A stretch of 57,555 bases of DNA from DATHGT01 sp035317605 (GTDB taxonomy: Bacteria; Methylomirabilota; Methylomirabilia; Rokubacteriales; CSP1-6). Shown piece after piece: positions 31,498 to 43,650 of the stretch. Made by a program: the position numbers and the translations under genes. How positions within the stretch are numbered: the first letter of the stretch is position 1; every line of letters begins with the position of its first letter. The notes below the pieces were generated by a model. That model ran no database searches, was not told the DNA's origin, and saw nothing but the letters and a program-made list of their open reading frames with translations. The stretch spans positions 1-57,555 of the forward strand of contig DATHGT010000045.1 of the NCBI GenBank assembly GCA_035317605.1, read 5' to 3'.

Positions 31498-32345
31498 AAC
31501 GCCTCGGCGCCGTCGCCAAGACGGACGCCGCCGAGGCGGGAGGGGCTCTGAGGATGCTGGCCGGGTGGGCCGCCGAGCGCGGGCTCGCCCTGGTGGTCGA
31601 AAAAGAAACCGCGGACCTCGCGCCCGATCTCCATCTGGCCACCGCCCGCAAGGCCGACCTTCCGTCACACGCCGACCTGATCGTCGTTCTGGGCGGCGAC
31701 GGGACGCTCCTGTCGATGGCGCGGGCCGTCGGCGACCTCGCGATCCCCATCGTGGGCGTCAACCTGGGCGATCTCGGGTTCCTCACCGCGACCACCCTCG
31801 ACGAGATGGTCCCCGCGCTCGACGCGCTCCTGCGCGGCGAGATGGTGATCGAGGAGCGGATGATGCTGGGCACCCGCGTCCATCGCGGCGGCCAGATCGT
31901 CGGTACGTGGCTCGGGCTGAACGACACCGTGATCACCAAGGCCGCGATGAGCCGCATCATCAACCTGTCCGTCTCCATCGACGGCCAGCACGCGATCCTC
32001 TACCGCGCCGACGGCCTGATCGTCTCGACGCCGACCGGCTCCACGGCCTACTCGCTGTCCGCGGGCGGCCCGATTCTTTACCCCACCATGGACGGCGTCG
32101 TGCTCACGCCCATCTGCTCCCACACGCTGACCAACCGTCCGATCGTCGTGCCCGGCGGCCAGCACGTCGAGATCACGCTGCTGACGGCGCAGGAGGTGAT
32201 GCTGACCGTCGACGGCCAGGTCGGCTTCAGCTTGCGCGAGCACGACCGGGTCGAGGTCGGTCGTGCGCCGGCGTCGATCCGGCTCGTCCGTTTCAGGGAC
32301 TTCTTTTCCGTGCTGCGGACCAAGCTCAAGTGGGGTGAGCGGTAG
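31494..32345 (+). CDS. nadK: NAD kinase
   Basis: This 283-residue enzyme phosphorylates NAD to NADP. VVLGGDGTLLSMAR has the GGDG catalytic motif, with Asp as base. VSTPTGSTAYSLSAGGPI is the NAD-binding signature, and LTNRPIVVP lies in the C-terminal beta domain. The usual NE motif appears as LND. GTG 31494 overlaps tlyA (GTGA). The tlyA-nadK-recN order is a common conserved run in bacteria. Confidence 0.95.
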   Translation: MKRLGAVAKTDAAEAGGALRMLAGWAAERGLALVVEKETADLAPDLHLATARKADLPSHADLIVVLGGDGTLLSMARAVGDLAIPIVGVNLGDLGFLTATTLDEMVPALDALLRGEMVIEERMMLGTRVHRGGQIVGTWLGLNDTVITKAAMSRIINLSVSIDGQHAILYRADGLIVSTPTGSTAYSLSAGGPILYPTMDGVVLTPICSHTLTNRPIVVPGGQHVEITLLTAQEVMLTVDGQVGFSLREHDRVEVGRAPASIRLVRFRDFFSVLRTKLKWGER

Positions 32346-32363
32346 TCTGATTCCGGATACAGA

Positions 32364-32393
32364 TTGAGCTGGGGACGGGGAGTGGTCTAGCAT
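32364..32393 (+). promoter_or_regulatory. Promoter of recN, leaderless spacing
   Basis: TTGAGC (32364-32369), an 18-base spacer and TAGCAT (32388-32393) form a plausible promoter. The recN ATG starts 7 bases after the -10 box, so the transcript would begin at or next to the start codon. No ribosome-binding site is present. Confidence 0.5.
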
Positions 32394-32400
32394 CGCGTCG

Positions 32401-34086
32401 ATGCTCCGCGAACTGCGCATCCGCAACCTGGCCGTCATCGAGGCGGTCTCGGTGCCGTTCGAGGCCGGGCTCAACGTGCTGACCGGAGAGACCGGCGCCG
32501 GCAAATCGATCCTCGTCGACGCGCTCCTGCTCGTGCGCGGCGCGCGCGCTCAGTCCGACGCCATTCGAACCGAGGCCGACGTGGCCACGGTCGAGGCGGT
32601 GTTCGACGTCGAGGGCGATGCCGCGGTGCGCGGCGTGCTCGACTCCGCGGGCCTGGCGGCCGAGGGCGGCGAGCTGGTGATCCGCCGCGAGCTCGCGCGC
32701 TCCGGCCGGCATCGCGCGTTCGTGAACGACTCGCCGGTGACCGTGACGTTCCTCCAGCGCCTCGGCGACCACCTCGTCGACGTGCACGGCCAGCACGAGC
32801 AGCAGCGGCTCCTCGAGCCGTCCGCGCAGCTCGACCTGCTCGACCGGTTCGCCGAAGCCGAGGGGCTGCGCGCGCGCATCGGCGACCTCCACGCGGGCCT
32901 CCGCGAGGTGGAGGCGGCGATCGCGGTCCTTCGCGGCACCGTGCGCGACGCCGCCCAGCGCGAAGACCTCCTGCGCTTTCAGCTCTCCGAGCTGGACGGC
33001 GCGCGCCTGCGTCCCGGCGAGGAAGAGGAGCTACGGACCGAGCAGCGCCGGCTCCAGCACGCCGAGCGCTTCACGACCGGGATCACGGAGGTGACCGAGA
33101 CGGTCAGGGACGACGAATCCTCCGCGCTCGCCCGGATCGCGCGCGCCGTGAAGATCCTGCGCGACCTCGGACGTCTCGACCCGGTCTTCGCGGCGCCGGC
33201 CGACGCGCTGGACGCCGCCGGCGTTCAGATCGAGGAAGCGCTGCTGGCCCTGCGGGAGCTGCGCGCGGCGATCTCCGCCGACCCGGCCGCTCGCGAGGCC
33301 GTCGAAGACCGTCTGGACGCGCTCATCCGCCTCAAGCGCAAGTACGGCGATTCGGTCGAGGCCATGCTCGCGTTTCGAGGGACGGCCGCCGACGATCTCG
33401 ATCGCCTGGCTCGCCACGACGAGCTGCTCGCCACCGAGGAAGCCCGGCTGGCGAGCCTGCGCGAAGACGCGCGCGAGGTCGCCGGACAGCTCGGCGTCGC
33501 GCGCCGGGCCGCCGCGACACGCCTGTCCACGCTCGTTCAGAAGGAAGTGCGGGCGCTCGGGATGGAACGCGCGGTGTTCGAGGTCGGTCTCGAGGCGCTG
33601 CCGCCCGATCAGCTCTCCGCGCGCGGACTGGAGCGCGCGGAGTTTCGCTTCGGCGCCAACCCCGGCGAGGACGTGCACCCGCTGGCCCGCGTCGCCTCCG
33701 GGGGCGAGCTGTCGCGGACCATGCTCGCGCTCGAGGTGGTCCTCGCCACCGCCGACCGCATCCCGACCATGGTCTTCGACGAGGTCGACGCGGGCATCGG
33801 CGCCCGCACCGCGGGCGCGCTCGCGCACAAGCTCTCGGCCGTGGCGGCGCGGCGTCAGGTGCTGTGCGTGACCCACCTCGCGCCGATCGCCGCGGCGGCC
33901 CAGCACCACGTGCGGGTGGTGAAGTCGGTGCGCGCCGGTCGCACCCGCGCGACGGTCGGAGCGCTCAAGGCCGACGAGCGCGTGGAGGAGATCGCGCGCA
34001 TGCTCGGCGGCGATCCGCCCACCGCGGCCGCGCTCGGCCACGCGCGAGAGCTGCTGGGGGCGTCGCGCCGGACCCGGCCTGTATAA
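32401..34086 (+). CDS. recN: DNA repair ATPase RecN
   Basis: This 561-residue SMC-like protein acts in double-strand break repair. Walker A is GETGAGKSILVDALLL near residue 29. HGQHEQQRLLEPSAQLDLLD is a RecN signature. A coiled-coil middle follows, with the ABC signature VASGGELSRTMLALE near 433 and Walker B MVFDEVDAGIGARTAG near 458. The length is normal for RecN. The leaderless-type promoter suggests independent transcription. Confidence 0.95.
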   Translation: MLRELRIRNLAVIEAVSVPFEAGLNVLTGETGAGKSILVDALLLVRGARAQSDAIRTEADVATVEAVFDVEGDAAVRGVLDSAGLAAEGGELVIRRELARSGRHRAFVNDSPVTVTFLQRLGDHLVDVHGQHEQQRLLEPSAQLDLLDRFAEAEGLRARIGDLHAGLREVEAAIAVLRGTVRDAAQREDLLRFQLSELDGARLRPGEEEELRTEQRRLQHAERFTTGITEVTETVRDDESSALARIARAVKILRDLGRLDPVFAAPADALDAAGVQIEEALLALRELRAAISADPAAREAVEDRLDALIRLKRKYGDSVEAMLAFRGTAADDLDRLARHDELLATEEARLASLREDAREVAGQLGVARRAAATRLSTLVQKEVRALGMERAVFEVGLEALPPDQLSARGLERAEFRFGANPGEDVHPLARVASGGELSRTMLALEVVLATADRIPTMVFDEVDAGIGARTAGALAHKLSAVAARRQVLCVTHLAPIAAAAQHHVRVVKSVRAGRTRATVGALKADERVEEIARMLGGDPPTAAALGHARELLGASRRTRPV

Positions 34087-34087
34087 T
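34082..34087 (+). promoter_or_regulatory. -10 box of secA (TATAAT)
   Basis: A perfect TATAAT overlaps the end of recN and lies 12 bases before the secA ATG, implying a 5' leader of only about 5 bases. No ribosome-binding site is seen and the -35 region is weak. Confidence 0.5.
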
Positions 34088-34099
34088 GGGTCACGAGTC

Positions 34100-36889
<2,790 letters not shown>

Positions 36890-36980
36890 TCCCCGTCATC
36901 TAGGGTCCCCCGCCTGGCTTGGCCCCACCCCTGGTGCTTTTTTCTTTGGAGAGTTCGGGGGTGTCGTGCTAAAGAACTCC

Positions 36981-39900
36981 ATGCGCCTCGAATCAGTCGT
37001 CCTCCACGGATTCAAATCGTTCGGTCATCGCACGACCGTCAAGGTGTTGCCCGGCATCACCGCCATCGTCGGTCCCAACGGCTGCGGTAAGTCCAACATC
37101 TCCGACGCGGTCCGCTGGACGCTGGGCGAGCAGAGCGCCAAGACCCTGCGCGGGCAGAAGATGGAAGACCTGATCTTCCACGGCTCGGCGTCGCACAAGC
37201 CGGTGGGGCTGGCCGAGGTCGAGCTGACGTTCAGCAACGACGGGACGCTCTCGGTGCCGTGGAGCGAGATCGCGGTGGGCCGCCGGCTCTATCGCACGGG
37301 CGAGAGCGAGTACGTGCTGAACGGGAGCGAGTCGCGGCTGCGAGACATCCTCGATCTCTTCGCCGGGACCGGCGCCAACCCCCGCGCGTACTCGGTCATG
37401 GACCAGGACAAGCTGAACCACGTGCTCACCGCCAAGCCGCACGAGCGGCGGGTCTTCATCGAAGAGGCGGCGGGCATCGCGCGCTACAAGCAGCAGCGCA
37501 ACGAGACCCAGGGCAAGCTCGACGCCTCGCGCCAGAACCTCCTGCGCGTGCGCGACGTGATGGACGAGGTCAAGCGGCAGCTCGGCTCGCTGGAGCGCCA
37601 GGCCCGGCGCGCGCAGCAGTACAAGGCTCTCGAAGTCGAGCGGCGCGAGCTGGCGTTGACGCTCGTGGCCGCCGACTACGCGGTGCTGAAGGCAGAGGGC
37701 GATCGACTGGCCCGCGAGATCGGCGCTGCCGGCGACCGCGAGGGGGAGATCCGCGCGCGCATCGCCCAGCTCGCGGCCCGCGACGCGGGCCAGCGTCAGG
37801 TGATCCTGGAATCCGACCACCGCCTGGCCGATTTTCGCGGCTCGCTCCAGAAGGTCCAGTCGGAGCTCGAGCGCTTGCTCGAGCGGCGCGAGCAGATGGG
37901 GATCCAGCTCCGCGAGGCCGAGGACGAAGGGCAGCGACTGACCGACGAGGTCCAGCAGACCATCGAGCGGCTGGGAGGAATCGCCGAGGACCGCGAGCTC
38001 ACGAGCACGTCGCTCCGCGACGCCGAGCGCCTGGTCGTCGAGCGGGCCGTCACCGTGCGCGAGCTGGAGGCGAGCGTCGAGCAACACCGCGCCGGACTGG
38101 CCGGCGAGCGCGATCGGGCGGAAGCGCTGCGTCTCGAGCAGGTCCGCATCGCGGGCGAGCGGACGGACTTGATGCGGTCGGCCGGCGAGCTGCGCGAGCG
38201 CGAGCTTCAGCTCACGCGCCGTCGCGAGCGTCTCGCCGCCGAGCGGAGCGAGGCCGAGGCCGAAGGGGAGCGGTTGTCGGCCGGCCGTGCGGCGATCGAG
38301 ATCGCGCGCGATCAGGCCCTGGTCGACCTCGAGTCGCTCCGTCGCGACCGCGAAGCCGCGCAGATCGACCTCCACCGGCTCGAGGCGGACCTCGACCAGA
38401 TCGAGCGCCGGATCGCGGAGGCCAGACTCACGCTGGCCTCGAAGAGCTCGAGCCTGGACGCGCTACGCCAGCTCGAGCGCGCCCGCGAGGGATACGGGGC
38501 TGGCGTGCGGGCGGTCTTCGCCGAGGGCGCGTCGGCTCCTGGCGTGGTGGGCACCGTGGCCGATCTGCTCGAGGTCCCGGGCGAGCTGGAGCGCGCGGTC
38601 GAAGCCGTGCTGGGCGAGCGCCTGCAGTGGATCGTCGTCGAGCGCTTCGAGCACGCGCGGGCCGCCGTGGCCTACTTGCGATCGATCGACGGCGGCGCGG
38701 CCACGTTCGTTCCGCTCGACCACCTGCCCGCGGGAGAGCCGGTGCCGTCCGACAACGGCGTGCGGTGGATCGCCGGCCGCGTGGGAGCGCGGTCGGCCGG
38801 CCTGGTGCCCTACCTCCTCGGTCACGTCGCGGTGGTCGAGCACCTGGACGAGGCCGAAGCCCTCTGGCGAAAGAACGGCGTGGTGGCGACGTACGTCACG
38901 CCCGCCGGCGAAGTGCTGGCGCCGTCGGGGCGTCTCCACGGCGGCGGCGCCGATGACGCGTCGGCCACCGGAGCGCACTCGCTGCTGGCCCGAAAGCGTC
39001 AGATCCGTGAGCTCGAGGAAGACGTGGCGGCGCTGGAGACCGGTATCGGGACCATGCAAGCCACCGCCGCCGCGATGGCGACGGACCTCGACGCGCTCCG
39101 CGGGCGGCTGGTGGCGCTCGACCGATCCATCCAGGCGAGGGAGACCGCTCGGGTGGCCGGAGACAAGGATCTCGAGCAAGCCGGGCGCGAGATCGAGCGT
39201 GTCGAGCGCCATGCCGAAACGGTGCGGATCGAGACCGGACAGGTCGAGGCCGAATATCAGAACGCGATCGAGCTGCTCGGACGGCTGGAGCAGCGCATCA
39301 CCGCCGCGCGCGAGGCCGAAGCGGGACGCGAGAGCGCGATGACGGCGCTGCGCGCGGCGATCGAGGCCGGGCAAGAGCGCGAGACCGCGCTGGTCGGCGA
39401 GCTGACGACCTGCCGGGTCGATACCGCCTCGGTGTCGGAGCGCGTGGAGGCGCTCCGGCGCGAGCTCAGCCGACTGGACGAGATGGAAGTCGATCTCGGT
39501 CAGCGGCTTCGCCAGGCGCAGACGCGAGCGGCCCAGGTCGGCGAGCGGCGCGTCTGGCTCAGCGAAGAGCGTGAGCGTACCGACGTCGCCGCCCGTGAAG
39601 TCGCCACCGAGCGGGACCGCGCCGAGGTCGAGACCCGGCAGGCGTCGGAGCACCACGAGCGTCTCGTCGCCGAGGCGAGGGCGGTGGAGCACGAGCTGCG
39701 GGGCGTCGAGTCGGACGGCCGGCGCCTGGTCGAGTCGATTCACGAGCTGGAGCTGGCCGCCACCGAGCGCCGGGTACGGCGCGAGGAGCTGGCCCAGGAG
39801 GCGCAGCGCACGTACGGGAGCGACGAGACCGCGCTGCTCGAGCGGCACGATCCCCAGCGCGACTTCGAGCCCGTCCGCGCTCGTCTCGCCGAGCTGACCG

Positions 39901-40526
39901 ACAAGCTCGGGTCGATCGGTCCCGTCAACCTCGTCGCCGACGAGGAATACCGCGAGCTGGACGAGCGCCTGACGTTTCTCCGGACCCAGCACGACGACCT
40001 CTCGGCCTCGATCAAGGACCTCGAGAAGGCGCTGCGCGGGATGACGCGGACGGCCCAGGAGCGGTTCCTCCAGGCCTTCCAGGAGATCAACGGCCGCTTC
40101 GCCGAGATCTTCGAGCGTCTCTTCGAGGGCGGACGCGCCGAGCTGAGACTCGTGGAGGCCGAAGAGGGCGGCGACCCGCTCGACACCGGGGTCGATCTGA
40201 TGGCGCAGCCACGCGGCAAGCGCCTTCAATCGGCCACCCTGCTGTCGGGGGGAGAGCGCGCGCTGACCGGCCTGGCTCTGCTGTTCGCGATCTTCTACTT
40301 CCGGCCGAGCCCGTTCTGCATGCTCGACGAGGTGGACGCGCCCCTCGACGACGCCAACATCCACCGGTTCCTCCGGGTCCTGCGCGAGTTGACCACGCAG
40401 ACCCAGTTCCTCGTCATCACCCACAACCGCGCCACCATGGAAGCCGCCGACGTCCTCTACGGAGTCACGATGGAGGAGCCCGGTCTCTCCAAGCTGGTCT
40501 CGGTCAACCTCGCGGAGGCCGACTAG
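36981..40526 (+). CDS. smc: Chromosome segregation protein SMC
   Basis: This protein of 1181 residues is full length for SMC. The head has GPNGCGKSNISDAVRW near residue 31. Two long coiled-coil arms flank the hinge (about residues 500-640, with VVGTVADLLEVPGELERAV). The C-terminal head has LLSGGERALTGLALLFAIF near 1087 and FCMLDEVDAPLDDANIHRF near 1112. ATG 36981 begins the standard MRLESVVLHGFKSFG. An in-frame GTG at 36966 adds five residues. TTGGAG-n18-TAAAGA ends 5 bases before the ATG and could be a leaderless promoter. The scpA and scpB partners are not nearby. A 91-base gap separates it from secA. Confidence 0.96.
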   Translation: MRLESVVLHGFKSFGHRTTVKVLPGITAIVGPNGCGKSNISDAVRWTLGEQSAKTLRGQKMEDLIFHGSASHKPVGLAEVELTFSNDGTLSVPWSEIAVGRRLYRTGESEYVLNGSESRLRDILDLFAGTGANPRAYSVMDQDKLNHVLTAKPHERRVFIEEAAGIARYKQQRNETQGKLDASRQNLLRVRDVMDEVKRQLGSLERQARRAQQYKALEVERRELALTLVAADYAVLKAEGDRLAREIGAAGDREGEIRARIAQLAARDAGQRQVILESDHRLADFRGSLQKVQSELERLLERREQMGIQLREAEDEGQRLTDEVQQTIERLGGIAEDRELTSTSLRDAERLVVERAVTVRELEASVEQHRAGLAGERDRAEALRLEQVRIAGERTDLMRSAGELRERELQLTRRRERLAAERSEAEAEGERLSAGRAAIEIARDQALVDLESLRRDREAAQIDLHRLEADLDQIERRIAEARLTLASKSSSLDALRQLERAREGYGAGVRAVFAEGASAPGVVGTVADLLEVPGELERAVEAVLGERLQWIVVERFEHARAAVAYLRSIDGGAATFVPLDHLPAGEPVPSDNGVRWIAGRVGARSAGLVPYLLGHVAVVEHLDEAEALWRKNGVVATYVTPAGEVLAPSGRLHGGGADDASATGAHSLLARKRQIRELEEDVAALETGIGTMQATAAAMATDLDALRGRLVALDRSIQARETARVAGDKDLEQAGREIERVERHAETVRIETGQVEAEYQNAIELLGRLEQRITAAREAEAGRESAMTALRAAIEAGQERETALVGELTTCRVDTASVSERVEALRRELSRLDEMEVDLGQRLRQAQTRAAQVGERRVWLSEERERTDVAAREVATERDRAEVETRQASEHHERLVAEARAVEHELRGVESDGRRLVESIHELELAATERRVRREELAQEAQRTYGSDETALLERHDPQRDFEPVRARLAELTDKLGSIGPVNLVADEEYRELDERLTFLRTQHDDLSASIKDLEKALRGMTRTAQERFLQAFQEINGRFAEIFERLFEGGRAELRLVEAEEGGDPLDTGVDLMAQPRGKRLQSATLLSGGERALTGLALLFAIFYFRPSPFCMLDEVDAPLDDANIHRFLRVLRELTTQTQFLVITHNRATMEAADVLYGVTMEEPGLSKLVSVNLAEAD

Positions 40527-40540
40527 CGCCGTTCAGCGGC

Positions 40541-40569
40541 GTGAAATGACCGAGGCGATACGTTAGACT
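40541..40569 (+). promoter_or_regulatory. Candidate promoter of the rodZ-like gene
   Basis: GTGAAA (40541-40546), a 17-base spacer and TAGACT (40564-40569) precede the ATG by 14 bases. No ribosome-binding site lies between the -10 box and the start codon. Confidence 0.4.
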
Positions 40570-40583
40570 CGGTCCCTCACGCC

Positions 40584-41606
40584 ATGGCGGGGCTGGGGAC
40601 GTATCTCAATCAGTTACGAAAAGAACGCGGGCCTTCGATCGAAGAGCTGGCCCGTGTCACTCGCGTCGCGTCCCGCTATCTCGAGGCGCTCGAGCGCGAC
40701 GACTTCGACACCCTCCCGGCTCCCGTCTTCACGCGAGGCTACATCCGCGCGTACTGTCAGGCCCTCGGGGTTCCGGCCGACGAAGCGCTGTCGCGCTACG
40801 CCGAGACCGTCAAGGTCCCCGTTCCGCCGGCGCCGGTCGCGGTGACAGCGGCGCAATCGTCCGCCGACGACGGACGGCGTGCGCGGGGCACGTTGCTGCT
40901 GAGCTTCGTGCTGCTCGTCGGGTTCGGGGTGGCCCTGTTCGCGGCCACGCTGTTCTTGCAGTCGGGACGCCCGGGCATCAGCGCCCGTCCCGCGGCGCCG
41001 CCGACCCCGAAGGTCGAGGTGGCGGCCACGACGTCCCCGGCACCCCCCGCGCCGGAGCCGGCTCCGACGACGCCTGAGCCCGCGGCGGCACCGACACCGG
41101 AAGTTCCTTCACCCGTCGCGTCGCCCCCGGCCCCCGCCGCCCCCACTCCGCCGGCGCCTTCCGCCCCGGCCACGTCGCCCGCCGCGGCGCCAGCGCCCGC
41201 AACGCAGAAGCCGGCGTCGTCCCCCGCCGCGGCTCCCGCCGTGCGCGCCGCGGAGGCGAAGCCCGCGACGCCGGCGGAGTCTCGGCCCGCCACGGAGCCC
41301 CCGCGGCCCGTGACCGTCGTGGTCGACCCTCCTCCGCTCCAGCTCAGGAGCGTGGTGTCCCCGTACCGCCTGGTCGCGCGGACGATGGAAGCGACGTGGC
41401 TGCGCGTGCGTACCGACGACGGTCGGGCATCCGAGGAAACGATCCCGGCCGGCGAGGTGCGGGAGTGGATCTCCAATCGCCCGTTCATCGTCACCATCGG
41501 CAACGCGGCCGGCGTCGCCCTCGAGCTGAACGGTCAGAAGCTACCGCCGCTCGGGGGGCACGGCGCGGTGATCAACCGGCTGATCCTGCCTCCCGCCGAG
41601 CCGTGA
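40584..41606 (+). CDS. RodZ-like cytoskeletal/helix-turn-helix membrane protein
   Basis: This 340-residue protein has three parts. Residues 5-75 form a cytoplasmic HTH_25 domain (ELARVTRVASRYLEALERDD, FTRGYIRAYCQALGVP). One membrane helix lies near residues 100-124 (TLLLSFVLLVGFGVALFAAT). An Ala/Pro-rich periplasmic linker follows (about residues 130-240), then a C-terminal DUF4115 domain with ATWLRVRTDDGR and NRPFIVTIGNAAGVALEL. RodZ links MreB to the cell-shape machinery, but mreB is not in this window. Its stop overlaps the ftsY start. Confidence 0.85.
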   Translation: MAGLGTYLNQLRKERGPSIEELARVTRVASRYLEALERDDFDTLPAPVFTRGYIRAYCQALGVPADEALSRYAETVKVPVPPAPVAVTAAQSSADDGRRARGTLLLSFVLLVGFGVALFAATLFLQSGRPGISARPAAPPTPKVEVAATTSPAPPAPEPAPTTPEPAAAPTPEVPSPVASPPAPAAPTPPAPSAPATSPAAAPAPATQKPASSPAAAPAVRAAEAKPATPAESRPATEPPRPVTVVVDPPPLQLRSVVSPYRLVARTMEATWLRVRTDDGRASEETIPAGEVREWISNRPFIVTIGNAAGVALELNGQKLPPLGGHGAVINRLILPPAEP

Positions 41607-42529
41607 GACTCTTCTCGGGCCTGGGCGAGCGACTCCGCGCGGGACTCCAGCGCTCGCGGGAGATGCTCGGCAGCGAGCTGGCGGCGATCTTCGAGCCGGA
41701 GCGCCCGATCGACGAGGCGCTCTATACCGAGCTCGAAGAGGTGCTCATCGCGGCCGACCTCGGCGCCGCCATCGCCGCGGATTTCACCAACCGTGCCCGC
41801 GAGGAGGTCATGTTCGGCACGGTCACGCGTGCCGACGAGTTGCGGCCGCTGTTCCGTCGGTTCCTGACCGACACCCTCACGCCGGCGGCTCAGCCACTGT
41901 CTCTCGACCAGCGACCCTCCGTGATCTTGATGCTCGGGGTCAACGGCTCGGGCAAGACCACGACCTGCGCCAAGCTCGCCTCGATGATCCAGGGGCAGGG
42001 TGGCCAGGTGCTGCTGGCCGCCGCCGACACCTTCCGCGCCGCGGCCATCGAGCAGCTCGAGACCTGGGGCACGCGGATCGGCGTCGAGGTGATCCACCAG
42101 GCCGCCGGATCGGATCCCGCCGCGGTGGTCTTCGACGCCGTCAAGGCCGCGACCGCGCGAAGTGTCGACGCGCTCGTCATCGACACCGCGGGGCGGCTCC
42201 ACACCAAGTCGAACCTGATGGCCGAGCTGGTGAAGCTTCGGCGGGTGATCGAGCGCCAGCTGCCGGGCGCGCCCCACGAGAGCCTGATGGTGCTCGACGC
42301 GCCCACCGGGCAGAACGGCTTCGCCCAAGCGCGGCAGTTCCACGAGGCGATCACGCTCTCGGGCATCGTGCTGACCAAGCTCGACGGCACCGCCAAGGGC
42401 GGGATCGTCGTCCGCATCGTCCGCGAGCTGGGACTGCCCATCAAGCTCGTGGGCGTGGGCGAGCGGGCGGAGGATCTCCAGCCGTTCGAGCCCGGCCCGT
42501 TCGTCGACGCGCTGGTGCCGGTCAAGTGA
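41603..42529 (+). CDS. ftsY: Signal recognition particle receptor FtsY
   Basis: This 308-residue SRP GTPase brings ribosomes making membrane proteins to the translocon. GVNGSGKTTTCAKLASMI is G1 (near residue 112). AADTFRAAAIEQLETW, IDTAGRLHTKSNLMAEL and LTKLDGTAKGGIV follow in order. The acidic A domain seen in enterobacteria is missing, so it is a short NG-type FtsY. GTG 41603 overlaps the previous stop (GTGA) and starts a normal N domain. One odd point: the motif DAPTGQNGFAQARQFHEA has APTGQNG where DATTGQNA-like sequences are usual. Confidence 0.95.
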   Translation: MRLFSGLGERLRAGLQRSREMLGSELAAIFEPERPIDEALYTELEEVLIAADLGAAIAADFTNRAREEVMFGTVTRADELRPLFRRFLTDTLTPAAQPLSLDQRPSVILMLGVNGSGKTTTCAKLASMIQGQGGQVLLAAADTFRAAAIEQLETWGTRIGVEVIHQAAGSDPAAVVFDAVKAATARSVDALVIDTAGRLHTKSNLMAELVKLRRVIERQLPGAPHESLMVLDAPTGQNGFAQARQFHEAITLSGIVLTKLDGTAKGGIVVRIVRELGLPIKLVGVGERAEDLQPFEPGPFVDALVPVK

Positions 42530-43650
42530 GCACGACAGTGGACGTCGAGCGCGACGCGCGCTTCATGCGCCGGGCGCTCGAGCTGGCCGAGCGCGGGCGA
42601 GGGCTCACGTCACCGAACCCGATGGTGGGCGCCGTGGTGGTCAGCGACGGGGTGATCGTGGGCGAGGGCTATCACGAGCGCGCGGGTGGGCCTCACGCCG
42701 AGGTGGTCGCGCTGGCCGCGGCCGGCCCGCGGAGCCGCGGCGCCACGATCTACGTGACCCTCGAGCCGTGCTCGTATCACGGCCGGACCCCGCCCTGCGC
42801 GCGGGCCGTCATCGATGCGGGCATTCGCCGCGTGGTGGCGGCACTCGTCGATCCCAATCCACGCGTGAGCGGACGCGGGCTCGACACGTTGCGCGCCGCC
42901 GGCGTCGAGGTGGCCGACGCGATTCTCACCGACCACGCCGAGCGGCAGAACCGCGCGTTCGTGGCGGCCATGCGGCTCGGCCGGCCTCACGTGACGCTCA
43001 AGGCCGCGATGACCCTCGACGGACGGATCGCCGATCGCCAGGGCGAGTCGAAGTGGATCACCGGCGAGGCGGCGCGGGCGGTGGCGCACCGTCTCCGCGC
43101 CGAATCGGACGCGATCGTCGTGGGCGTGGGGACGGTCCTGCGCGACGATCCGGCGCTCACCGTGCGTCTCGGGCGGCCCTGGCCGCGCGAGCCCTATCGC
43201 GTCGTGCTCGACACCCGCGCGCGCACGCCCCTCGACGCGCGGGTGATCGCGGCCGGCACCCCGGCCCGCGCGCTGGTCATCACGGGCGACGACGCCGATC
43301 CGGCCCGCGTCGCCGCGCTCACCGCGGTGGGGGCCACGGTGGTGCCCGTCGCGCGGAGCGACGACCACGTCGACCCGCGGGCGGCCCTCGCCGCGCTCGC
43401 CGAGCGCGAAGTCCGCGCCGTCCTCGTGGAGGGCGGCGGCGAGGTCCACGGCGGGTTCGTGGACGCCGGGCTCGTCGACCGCGTGGCCGTCTTCGTCGCC
43501 CCCCGGGTGATGGGGGGACGAGCGGCAACGCCGTCTATCGGTGGGTCGGGCCTCCCGCTGGGCGGCGCCCTCCGTCTCAGCACCCTCGAGGTCTCCCGTC
43601 TCGGCGACGATCTCCTCATCGAGGCCGACGTCCTCCGAGGAGCTCCCTGA
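42526..43650 (+). CDS. ribD: Bifunctional riboflavin deaminase/reductase RibD
   Basis: This 374-residue enzyme carries out the second and third steps of riboflavin synthesis from GTP. The N-terminal deaminase domain has zinc ligands in GGPHAEVVALAAAG and TLEPCSYHGRTPPC. The C-terminal reductase domain has LKAAMTLDGRIADRQGESKW and LVEGGGEVHGGFVDAGLVD. GTG 42526 overlaps the ftsY stop. It leads a ribD-ribE-ribBA-ribH operon in pathway order. No FMN riboswitch can be present, because there is no leader between ftsY and ribD. Confidence 0.96.
   Translation: MSTTVDVERDARFMRRALELAERGRGLTSPNPMVGAVVVSDGVIVGEGYHERAGGPHAEVVALAAAGPRSRGATIYVTLEPCSYHGRTPPCARAVIDAGIRRVVAALVDPNPRVSGRGLDTLRAAGVEVADAILTDHAERQNRAFVAAMRLGRPHVTLKAAMTLDGRIADRQGESKWITGEAARAVAHRLRAESDAIVVGVGTVLRDDPALTVRLGRPWPREPYRVVLDTRARTPLDARVIAAGTPARALVITGDDADPARVAALTAVGATVVPVARSDDHVDPRAALAALAEREVRAVLVEGGGEVHGGFVDAGLVDRVAVFVAPRVMGGRAATPSIGGSGLPLGGALRLSTLEVSRLGDDLLIEADVLRGAP

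Noticed and set aside
36890..36980. Intrinsic terminator between secA and smc (T-run near 36938-36946)
   Set aside because: The T-rich stretch is present, but no stable stem could be drawn directly before it.
42480..42530. FMN riboswitch before the riboflavin genes
   Set aside because: ribD overlaps the ftsY stop, so no leader RNA exists here. No conserved riboswitch elements were seen.
43319..43528. Arg/Pro-rich minus-strand frame inside ribD
   Set aside because: Its composition is typical of antisense reading in GC-rich genes, and ribD is complete across it.
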